From Testudinibacter aquarius (GTDB lineage: Bacteria; Pseudomonadota; Gammaproteobacteria; Enterobacterales; Pasteurellaceae): 64,000 nt of DNA. The translations under genes and the position numbers were made by a program. Below, piece by piece: positions 29,590 to 36,795 of this stretch (within the stretch, counting starts at the first letter, position 1; every line of letters begins with the position of its first letter). Below the pieces are notes generated by a model. That model made no database searches. It saw nothing but the letters and a program-made list of their open reading frames with translations, and had not been told where the DNA came from. Location of the stretch: the NCBI RefSeq assembly GCF_004342725.1, contig NZ_SMCP01000008.1, positions 58,695 through 122,694 of the forward strand, in the 5' to 3' direction.

Positions 29590-29955
29590 TTATTCCACAT
29601 CGCAATTGCTAATCGTCAGGTTGTCGGTGTTCAGCACCGTGTTTTTCTGGGTCACGCTGTCGCTGTTTTCATGCCCCTTGCCTTTATTCGCCGACGCCTC
29701 CAGCCCGATGCCGGAGCTGTTGCCGCTAACCCCGATAAAACCACCCGCACTCCAACCGCTGTTTTTATTGTCGCTGCGGTTGGAATAGGTGTCTTGCACC
29801 GATTCCAGGTTGATATTCACACCATCACTGAACCGAATACAATCTCCTACCGCACTTCTACGCTCAGAAGGCGTTTTAGATTTTGCCAACTCCGATACAA
29901 TAATAAATTGTTGTTGGGATTGGCTGAATATGATACGGTGGTTTGTTTTGTTCAA
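29590..29955 (-). pseudogene. TpsA/CdiA fossil: ESPR signal fused to internal repeat fragment
   Basis: This 121-codon frame is a chimera. The first 27 residues (NKTNHRIIFSQSQQQFIIVSE) are the extended signal peptide region typical of TpsA proteins and close to the start of the intact cdiA at 46677. They are followed by a short internal piece of a haemagglutinin-repeat region (SGWSAGGFIGVSGNSSGIG, SVTQKNTVLNTDNLTI), with nothing of the TPS domain. The start codon has decayed to TTG (29955). It is probably the remains of a second TpsA gene at the far end of the toxin-cassette array. Confidence 0.7.
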
Positions 29956-29999
29956 ATTTAATTTTTTCCTTTTTACTTTCCTACAATTAATTCTTGAAT

Positions 30000-30581
30000 T
30001 TAGGCTTGAAATTGAGTTATAACCCTTCTGTCATAATCATATAGTTCAATTTCTTTTGATTCTAATTTTGACCAATTATCAATATATATTTCTTCAATAT
30101 TATGGAATCTCATTAAATAATGTCCATTTTTTACAATGCAAAAAGCTTTAAAATCATTAAATATAACAAAAAATTCTCCAGAGTAATCCGAGATCATTGA
30201 ACCAAAAACTCTATTATAATTGAAAATACTTGACTTTAATTTAGCTATCGCGCTTGGTTTAAAATAATTTAATATAATATTAAATTCACTTTCATCAAAA
30301 ATCAATGGGATAGCATAAAAAAATTTAAATCGAGAAATTATGTCCTCCATATAATTTTTCATAATTGCTTCGTCATCATAATCAAAATTTAGAAAATCAA
30401 TAAAATTAAAATCCCTTAGAATAAATTCAGTGTTATATTCTTCACATTCAAAGTTTATAATTTTTTTATAAAATGACACTATATTATTAAGCTCAAATTC
30501 ATTCAAATTAAAATCTTTTTCATTTAAATCCAGATAAGGATCGCAATATTCATACCAAGGTTCAACTCTAATTATTTTCAT
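30000..30581 (-). CDS. Putative immunity protein of displaced cassette 4
   Basis: This is an acidic, very AT-rich soluble protein of 193 residues with no family I recognise. ATG at 30581 (MKIIRVEPWYEYCDPYLD) follows AGG and overlaps the end of the frame-restored cassette-4 toxin by 14 bases, as toxin-immunity pairs do here. The frame is open 15 codons upstream with no better start. Its role is inferred entirely from position: it directly follows the toxin end of a cdiA-CT cassette. It looks intact even though the toxin is frameshifted. Confidence 0.6.
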   Translation of the reverse strand: MKIIRVEPWYEYCDPYLDLNEKDFNLNEFELNNIVSFYKKIINFECEEYNTEFILRDFNFIDFLNFDYDDEAIMKNYMEDIISRFKFFYAIPLIFDESEFNIILNYFKPSAIAKLKSSIFNYNRVFGSMISDYSGEFFVIFNDFKAFCIVKNGHYLMRFHNIEEIYIDNWSKLESKEIELYDYDRRVITQFQA

Positions 30582-31247
30582 AACGGACCTCAATAATTTT
30601 CTTTCTATCTGGACGCTGCAACTCAATTGTCATAGGACCTGTTTTACTAGGTCTAAAAATAGCCCTTTCTCCTGATGGAAAAACTGCAATTCGTCTATCA
30701 TTAGAATATGTGATTTTGGCATCTTTAGTTAAATTTTCCCAATCTTTTTCTATTGATACGCCTGCTGGTTTCTTGGCATTTTTACACCGCTGCCAGCCGT
30801 AGTATCAATCGCATCGCTTAAATAATTATTAAATCTTTCCAATGAATTTGCTGTTGAACCTTTAAAGTTGCCTAACGTAATATTTTTGCCGTTTACTTTA
30901 ACCTCATTAAGCAAATATCCTGTAGAATCTCCAACAACAGGCAACTTCTCATTCGCATCAACACCTTTCGCTAAAGGTGATAGCATATTATCGGCTGATT
31001 TAACCACAACTGACCCGGCTTTTACCACCGGCAGCACTTCCGCCACCACTGTTCCGCCTCTGATTAACGGCACAAGTGCGGTTTCGGCAGTCATATCTTT
31101 GCCGTACAGGGCATTAACATCCGCCTGATTATAATGCGTTCTCAGTAAGTCGCCCGAAGATGTATCAAAAGCCGTCCATTTTTCTGTTGCGCAAGCCACT
31201 GGATTTTTTAAACAGTCCGATAGGGTATGTTCAACTGTTTTCACCAC
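30568..31247 (-). pseudogene. Displaced CdiA-CT toxin, cassette 4, frameshifted
   Basis: The frame from 31247 encodes the shared CdiA pre-toxin arm (KTVEHTLSDCLKNPVACATE down to GVDANEKLPVVG) and then a new tail, but stops at 30750. From the AAAAA run at 30783-30779 the +1 frame continues openly (NAKKPAGVSIEKDWENL, FPSGERAIFRPSKTG, TIELQRPDRKKIIEVRYEN) to a TAG at 30568 that overlaps the immunity start. One extra A in the run would fuse both parts into one toxin. The homology arm starts near 31255 inside KNVVKTVEH with only a GTG (31247) and no ribosome site. Toxin family not recognised. A sequencing error or phase variation could also explain the shift. Confidence 0.7.
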
Positions 31248-31291
31248 ATTTTTTTACTTGAAAAAAGCTGTTGATAAATATTCTATCGATA

Positions 31292-31663
31292 CTATTCCTT
31301 AACTGCGGACAAAGTCTTATACCTATCATATTCCCAGAGGAAAAATTTAGATAAATTATTAGCAACCTCATGCCAGTTTTTTCCATCACAAAGATTAATG
31401 CATTCGTTTATGTATTTCAAGATTTCGTTAAAATCATAATTATCAACTAAAATGGTATTATTTAAAATAACTGGTTTAACATTATTTAACCTTACCCACT
31501 CCAATGTACATATAGACACATCAAAATAATCCATTGCCTCACTATCAACCCCACCAATACCTAATAACAATGTTATATGAAAAACATCATCATTAACAGG
31601 AATATATTCTGCTGGTGAGAACTCACCAAATAAATCAGTTATTAATTTTAATTCAGCTTTCAT
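31292..31663 (-). CDS. Imm8-like immunity protein of displaced cassette 3
   Basis: This is a 123-residue soluble protein. The segment SEAMDYFDVSICTLEWVRLNN resembles the polymorphic-toxin immunity family Imm8 as I remember it (FDVxxCTxxW). The start is one base after the stop of the cassette-3 toxin. It is AT-rich compared with the pre-toxin arms. It should neutralise the toxin domain at the end of 31665-33092. Family assignment is moderate; the immunity role is inferred from position. Confidence 0.65.
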   Translation of the reverse strand: MKAELKLITDLFGEFSPAEYIPVNDDVFHITLLLGIGGVDSEAMDYFDVSICTLEWVRLNNVKPVILNNTILVDNYDFNEILKYINECINLCDGKNWHEVANNLSKFFLWEYDRYKTLSAVKE

Positions 31664-31664
31664 A

Positions 31665-33092
31665 CTAATTCTCTATAATATTTAAATGCGCATTTCCAAC
31701 TTTTTCTTTTTGATTTGTAACAGGATTTATTTTATATGTTTCAAAGTTGGCTTGAACTCCAGTTTCAGCATAGTCAGATTCTTTTACACTAGGAAATCTA
31801 TATCCTCTCAATCTATCTACACTATTCCAACCTATTACAGTATTCTTCACTTTTACCTCAGTAAAATTATATCCTACCCACAATCTTCCCAATCTTTCAG
31901 CTTCTTTAGCAGACATTAACTTAGAAATACCATAATTTAATTCTTTACCCAAAGAATTCACTATCTCCCCTAATACAGGATCTAATTTAGCAATATTTTG
32001 TAAGTTTTCTGCCTGTAATTGCTCTTTTAATTTTGGATAAAGAGCAATATTTTCTGCACTGCTTGAAATTTTACTAGTCTGATTCTCATACCCTTCTGTT
32101 TTTCCAACAACAGGCAACTTTTCATTCGCATCAACACCTTTCGCTAAAGGTGATAGCATATTATCGACTGATTTAACCGCAACTGACCCGGCTTTTACCA
32201 CCGGCAGCACTTCCGCCACCACTGTTCCGCCTCTCATCAACGGCACAAGTGCGGTTTCGGCAGTCATATCTTTGCCGTAGAGGGCATTAACATCCGCCTG
32301 GTTGTAATGCGTTCTCAGTAAGTCGCCCGAAGATGTATCAAAGGTCGTCCATTTTTCTGTTGCACATGTTGCCGGATTTTTTAAACAGTCTGACAGGCTA
32401 TGTTCAACCGTTTTCACCACATTTTTTGTGGTTTCTATCGGAGAATCCAACGCTGCTCTTGCTGCCTCACTAAGCGCATTACCACCGTCTTTCACCCCCT
32501 CAAAAACAAGGTTATTCTTCACTTTCGGCACAAGAATATTCGTCAAAAACTGATTGTTTTCTCGATTATATTTTGCCGCTAAATTTGAATATTTTCCTGT
32601 TGAGTAATACTCATCGCCTGAGGTACTAAACAGGTTCTGTGCTTTGCCGTCGCTGTTGATAAAGCTCACCGCACTTGATGACGGCACATCGCCTTTCATA
32701 GCCGACGCCGAGGACAGGAAACTATCCGCCGCCGCATCTTGGCTGTCTATCATCTTCGACCAGGCATAATCCACCCGTTGTGCCGCCCGCTCAATTAAAC
32801 GCTGCTCCGCTTCTGCCACACTAATACCTTGTTCTTTGGCAAAAGCTTCCGCATTATTCCGAATCCAATCCAACTCACTCGGATGCAACTGGCGGTTATA
32901 CCAATCGGTATTGCCGCCTGCGCTGACCGCAGCCGTGCCGCCACCAGTGGCTGCCCCTATCGCCATACCCGCACCGATATCCAATACCGCTTTGCCCACA
33001 TCGCCCAGTTCTTGACCCAGTGCATTCAAGTGCAGGGCGGCAGCCGAGGTTGTGCCGCTTGCCACGGCACCGCTGACATTACCGGTTAACAT
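31665..33092 (-). CDS. Displaced CdiA-CT toxin, cassette 3
   Basis: The 475-codon frame copies the cdiA 3' region almost exactly for about 345 residues (MLTGNVSGAVASG, NRQLHPSELDWIRNNAEAF, NQADVNALYGKDM), up to the boundary ANEKLPVVG. It then carries a unique toxin tail of about 130 residues. The tail (LYPKLKEQLQAENLQNIAKL, GRLWVGYNFTEVKVKN, GVQANFETYKINP, NAHLNI) resembles, from memory, C-terminal domains of other two-partner secreted proteins, but I cannot name the activity. Homology really begins upstream at LWKEGG (about 33146), just beyond barstar. There is no ribosome site for the internal ATG, so it is likely silent until recombined into cdiA. Confidence 0.75.
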   Translation of the reverse strand: MLTGNVSGAVASGTTSAAALHLNALGQELGDVGKAVLDIGAGMAIGAATGGGTAAVSAGGNTDWYNRQLHPSELDWIRNNAEAFAKEQGISVAEAEQRLIERAAQRVDYAWSKMIDSQDAAADSFLSSASAMKGDVPSSSAVSFINSDGKAQNLFSTSGDEYYSTGKYSNLAAKYNRENNQFLTNILVPKVKNNLVFEGVKDGGNALSEAARAALDSPIETTKNVVKTVEHSLSDCLKNPATCATEKWTTFDTSSGDLLRTHYNQADVNALYGKDMTAETALVPLMRGGTVVAEVLPVVKAGSVAVKSVDNMLSPLAKGVDANEKLPVVGKTEGYENQTSKISSSAENIALYPKLKEQLQAENLQNIAKLDPVLGEIVNSLGKELNYGISKLMSAKEAERLGRLWVGYNFTEVKVKNTVIGWNSVDRLRGYRFPSVKESDYAETGVQANFETYKINPVTNQKEKVGNAHLNIIEN

Positions 33093-33165
33093 CCCGCCTG
33101 CTAGCGCATGAAGTGCGGTGCGCCCTGCACCGCCCTCTTTCCATAAGACGTATCGGAAAATTAAA

Positions 33166-33456
33166 TCAGCAAAGTATCAAATTAATTATCCTATGTTCAC
33201 CCAATTCTTTCTTCAATATATTTTCATTTCTATCAAGAAATATATTAATAATCTTATCGTAATCACCCATTAATTTATTTTTAGATCGATTATGATTTAA
33301 CCATTTGATCGTGTAACCATCCAATAGACCTATATAGTCTTTTAACGCACTTAAATTTCTACCAAAATAGAATCCAAAATCCGGATTCTGACTACATAAT
33401 TCATTATAAAAATCCGTTTCACAAGAAATATTATCCCCATTTAATACTATTTCCAC
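33166..33456 (-). CDS. Barstar-family immunity protein (cassette 2)
   Basis: This 96-residue barnase inhibitor has the barstar pattern: EIVLNGDNISCETDFYNEL, then DFGFYFGRNLSALKDYI, the counterpart of the barnase-binding helix and loop of Bacillus barstar (YYGENLDALWDCL). An acidic C-terminal part follows (DKIINIFLDRNENIL). Its start overlaps the barnase-like toxin stop by ten bases. It should protect the cell from that RNase. Confidence 0.88.
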   Translation of the reverse strand: MEIVLNGDNISCETDFYNELCSQNPDFGFYFGRNLSALKDYIGLLDGYTIKWLNHNRSKNKLMGDYDKIINIFLDRNENILKKELGEHRIINLILC

Positions 33457-34244
33457 TTACCAATCTCCTTAAAAGTTTTATAATGATCTGTTGTCATATA
33501 TAAGTAACCATCATTAGAATATAGTAACCTTGTGCCAGGCTGTTTGTTTCTTCCTATATTATTATCTATCCCTATATCTGCCTCATACCATATTCTTTCT
33601 GGTGCAGATGGTAATAAATTAAGATTATTATCAAAAATATCACCACCTAGCTGTCCCTGTTTAAATGGTTTCCCAGATTGCCAACTATATACTTTTTCAG
33701 CAATATCTTTAGTTACATAATTATCAGGCAATTTCCCAGTATTCTTTAAGCTATCAATCAAATGATTAGCCGCTTGCTGAGTTTTTAAATCTAATTTTAA
33801 TGCTTCATAGATTGCGGCATTATGTGCTTGATGATTAAACTCAGTTAATGGGTAATCCGTTGTTTTCCCAACAACAGGCAAGCTTTCATTCGCACTAACA
33901 CCTTTCGCTAAAGGTGATAGCATATTATCGACTGATTTAACCGCAACTGACCCGGCTTTTACCACCGGCAGCACTTCTGCAACTACCGTTCCGCCTCTCA
34001 TTAACGGCACAAGTGCGGTTTCGGCAGTCATATCTTTGCCGTATAGGGAATTAACATCAGCCTGATTGTAATGCGTTCTCAGTAAATCCCCTGACGCACT
34101 ATCAAAGGTCGCCCATTTGCCTGTTACGCAAGCCAGCGGATTTTTTAAACAGTCAAACAGGTTATCTTCGGCGGTATAAGCCACGCCCTGTGCTGCGGTT
34201 TTACCAAAACCTTCCGTCGTTGTCCGTTGAATAATTATATTCAA
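33447..34244 (-). CDS. Displaced CdiA-CT with barnase-type RNase toxin, cassette 2
   Basis: The tail of this 265-codon frame is a microbial RNase of the barnase (N1/T1) family. KLPDNYVTK, GGDIFDNNLNLLP and the three catalytic positions are present: Glu in WYEADIG, Arg in GTRLLYSND and His in TTDHYKTFKEI. The N-terminal part is a shortened CdiA arm: IQRTTTEGFGKTAAQGVAYT is joined directly to DCLKNPLACVTG, so about 0.9 kb found in cdiA is missing. It starts with TTG immediately after the upstream immunity stop (TAG at 34245) and has no ribosome site, so it is probably silent in place. Confidence 0.88.
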   Translation of the reverse strand: MNIIIQRTTTEGFGKTAAQGVAYTAEDNLFDCLKNPLACVTGKWATFDSASGDLLRTHYNQADVNSLYGKDMTAETALVPLMRGGTVVAEVLPVVKAGSVAVKSVDNMLSPLAKGVSANESLPVVGKTTDYPLTEFNHQAHNAAIYEALKLDLKTQQAANHLIDSLKNTGKLPDNYVTKDIAEKVYSWQSGKPFKQGQLGGDIFDNNLNLLPSAPERIWYEADIGIDNNIGRNKQPGTRLLYSNDGYLYMTTDHYKTFKEIGKWK

Positions 34245-34847
34245 CTACCCATATAACTTCCAAAAATTCATATTATTAACAAGCCAATAACTATCTTTAT
34301 CAGGAATCAATGACCAGAATCGACTTGATGCCTCACCACTCCAATTATTGGGTATATCTTTTTCAAATGATCTATCCCAACATGTATGCATAAAAATTCG
34401 TCTATCTAAATTAAGATAAAATCTAGGCAACCTAGCCTCTAAAATCTTCCAATCTAATAGATCAATCTGTTTTTCTGATGATGATAATAAATATTTTTCA
34501 ATATATTTATAGATTGATATTAATTCATCTATATCATATCCATCCATAAAAAAAGAACTCATCCATTTAGAATCCCTAGGTGGAATAAATAGGGTATCAA
34601 AATAATTAAAAACGTTCTCCTTGGTTAATTCATGAACCCCTCCCCTATAATTAACAATTGCATATTTATACTGTTCAAGTGAAATAATATTCCTATTAAG
34701 ATAATCATTATAAAAAGGCTTAATATCAACTGTATAATTCTCCTTATCATCAAATATAAAATATTGATTAGAGTTTATTGTGAAAATAGCAATATCTAAC
34801 TCACCGTCAAATATTTTCTTTATTATCTCACTCTTTACCAAATTCAT
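34245..34847 (-). CDS. Putative immunity protein of displaced cassette 1
   Basis: This is a 200-residue soluble protein, AT-rich, with many aromatic residues (SKWMSSFFMDGYD, IDLLDWKILEARLPRFY, WSGEASSRFWSLIP). I do not recognise the family. It overlaps the end of the cassette-1 toxin by 20 bases and is followed at once by the barnase cassette. The immunity role is inferred from this order only. Confidence 0.6.
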   Translation of the reverse strand: MNLVKSEIIKKIFDGELDIAIFTINSNQYFIFDDKENYTVDIKPFYNDYLNRNIISLEQYKYAIVNYRGGVHELTKENVFNYFDTLFIPPRDSKWMSSFFMDGYDIDELISIYKYIEKYLLSSSEKQIDLLDWKILEARLPRFYLNLDRRIFMHTCWDRSFEKDIPNNWSGEASSRFWSLIPDKDSYWLVNNMNFWKLYG

Positions 34848-36201
34848 TTTTGAACTCCTTTTCAGTTAAAACACGTGCTTTTGAAGAATGTTTCTCAATT
34901 AGCCTATCCCATACTTTTGGTAGTTCTAAATTAATGCTTGGATTACCTTTAGCTTCATCAACAATCTTAGGAGCATTTGGATTTCTAGGTATCCCCGGTA
35001 TTGGTTTTTGTGGAATCGCTGTAGCAAGGATTTCTTGGTGCAAACTTTTATCCACTTCAAATACTACTACTGTTCCATTTTTACGCTTCTCTGTTAGATA
35101 ATACAATGCGTGATTTGGGCTTTTTGCACTAACACATAGCTGCCCTTGACAACCAGAATTTATAGTAATAGTTCCATCATTGTTTACATTAATTCGATTT
35201 ACGCTTGTTTTGTATCCCTCTCCCCCACCTTCAACTCTAAAATAAGTCGTTGTTTGATTATATCCTTCAATTTCCCCAACAACAGGCAATTTCTCATTCG
35301 CATCAACACCTTTCACTAAAGGCGATAGCATATTATCGACTGATTTAACCGCAACTGACCCGGCTTTTACCACCGGCAGCACTTCCGCCACCACTGTTCC
35401 ACCTCTGATTAACGGCACAAGTGCGGTTTCGGCAGTCATATCTTTGCCGTACAGGGCGTTAACATCCGCCTGGTTGTAATGCGTTTTCAGTAAATCCCCT
35501 GATGCACTATCAAAAGTTGCCCATTTTTCTGTTGCGCAAGCCAGAGGATTTTTTAAACAGTCCGATAGGGTATGTTCAACTGTTTGAACCATATTTTTGC
35601 TGGTCTCTATCGGGGAATCTAACACTGTTCTTGCTGCCTCACTAAGCGCATTACCACCGTCTTTCACACCCTCAAAAACAAGGTTATTCTTCACTTTCGG
35701 CACAAGAATATTCGTCAAAAACTGATTGTTTTCTCGATTATATTTTGCCGCTAAATTTGAATATTTTCCTATTGAGTAATATTCATCACCTGAGGCACTA
35801 AACAGGTTCTGTGCTTTGCCGTCGCTGTTGATAAAGCTCACCGCACTTGATGACGGCACATCGCCTTTCATAGCCGACGCCGAGGACAGGAAACTATCCG
35901 CCGCCGCATCTTGGCTGTCTATCATCTTCGACCAGGCATAATCCACCCGTTGTGCCGCCCGCTCAATTAAACGCTGCTCCGCTTCTGCCACACTAATACC
36001 TTGTTCTTTGGCAAAAGCTTCCGCATTATTCCGAATCCAATCCAACTCACTCGGATGCAACTGACGGTTATACCAGTCGGTATTGCCGCCTGCACTCACC
36101 GCTGCCGTGCCGCCGCCGGTTGCTGCGCCTATCGCCATGCCCGCACCGATATCCAATACCGCTTTGCCCACATCACCCAATTCTTGACCCAGTGCATTCA
36201 A
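34828..36201 (-). CDS. Displaced CdiA-CT toxin, cassette 1
   Basis: The frame of 457 codons repeats the cdiA 3' arm nearly exactly (GQELGDVGKAVLDIGAG to GVDANEKLPVVG). It then encodes a toxin tail of about 140 residues (TTYFRVEGGGEGYKTS, INSGCQGQLCVSAKSPNHAL, VVVFEVDKSLHQEI, PKIVDEAKGNP, ARVLTEKEFKNEFGKE). I recall similar tails on other polymorphic toxins but cannot name the fold or activity. Homology with cdiA starts right after the ankyrin gene stop (36230). The first ATG (36201) lies inside the arm with no ribosome site, so this cassette should be silent unless recombined or translated by coupling. Confidence 0.75.
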   Translation of the reverse strand: MNALGQELGDVGKAVLDIGAGMAIGAATGGGTAAVSAGGNTDWYNRQLHPSELDWIRNNAEAFAKEQGISVAEAEQRLIERAAQRVDYAWSKMIDSQDAAADSFLSSASAMKGDVPSSSAVSFINSDGKAQNLFSASGDEYYSIGKYSNLAAKYNRENNQFLTNILVPKVKNNLVFEGVKDGGNALSEAARTVLDSPIETSKNMVQTVEHTLSDCLKNPLACATEKWATFDSASGDLLKTHYNQADVNALYGKDMTAETALVPLIRGGTVVAEVLPVVKAGSVAVKSVDNMLSPLVKGVDANEKLPVVGEIEGYNQTTTYFRVEGGGEGYKTSVNRINVNNDGTITINSGCQGQLCVSAKSPNHALYYLTEKRKNGTVVVFEVDKSLHQEILATAIPQKPIPGIPRNPNAPKIVDEAKGNPSINLELPKVWDRLIEKHSSKARVLTEKEFKNEFGKE

Positions 36202-36229
36202 GTACCGGGCGGCAGCCGAGGTTGTGCCT

Positions 36230-36793
36230 CTAGCTATATTTCAACATCATGTCATAGATCGCTATATTTCTTGTTTCATCACCTCTAGGTTTGTAACGCT
36301 CCAACACAGAACCTTCATTTTGATATTCATAATGTACATCTCCACCATTTTTTAACATAAGTTCTAAAACATCTAAATGTTCACGTATATATCCTATCAT
36401 TGATAATGGAATTAACCCGTCTCGATTAGGAATATTAGGAGCAGCCCCCGCATTTAATAACGCAATCGCTCCATCTACATTCTTTGAACGCATTGCATAA
36501 TGTAATGGGGTCATGCCATACATATCTTGGGCATTCACCTCCACGCCATGATCAATATAAAATTGAACCACACTGAGCGGTGCCGCAGATAAAAGGTTGC
36601 AGCGGTGTAGCCAATTCCATTTTTCTTTTGGCGTTTTTTCCAAGATATCCAACTTTTTTTCTTCAAAAAATAATTTTTTTAATAATGATAAATCTTCTTC
36701 TCTATTTGCTGCTGTAGCTTGTAAGTCAAAGTCTTTTTCATATAATTCTTGATATCTTTCTTCAAAGGTCTGATTTTTATTTTGTTTAGCCAT
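36230..36793 (-). CDS. cdiI: Ankyrin-repeat immunity protein for CdiA
   Basis: This 187-residue protein has about three ankyrin repeats: VNAQDMYGMTPLHYAMRSKN, VDGAIALLNAGAAPNIPNRD and LDVLELMLKNGGDVHYEYQN. ATG at 36793 lies two bases after the cdiA stop and has its own strong AGGAG, so it is the immunity gene of the expressed CdiA. Ankyrin proteins are known immunity partners of nuclease-type polymorphic toxins. It should bind and block the nuclease tail of CdiA. Confidence 0.8.
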   Translation of the reverse strand: MAKQNKNQTFEERYQELYEKDFDLQATAANREEDLSLLKKLFFEEKKLDILEKTPKEKWNWLHRCNLLSAAPLSVVQFYIDHGVEVNAQDMYGMTPLHYAMRSKNVDGAIALLNAGAAPNIPNRDGLIPLSMIGYIREHLDVLELMLKNGGDVHYEYQNEGSVLERYKPRGDETRNIAIYDMMLKYS

Positions 36794-36795
36794 AA

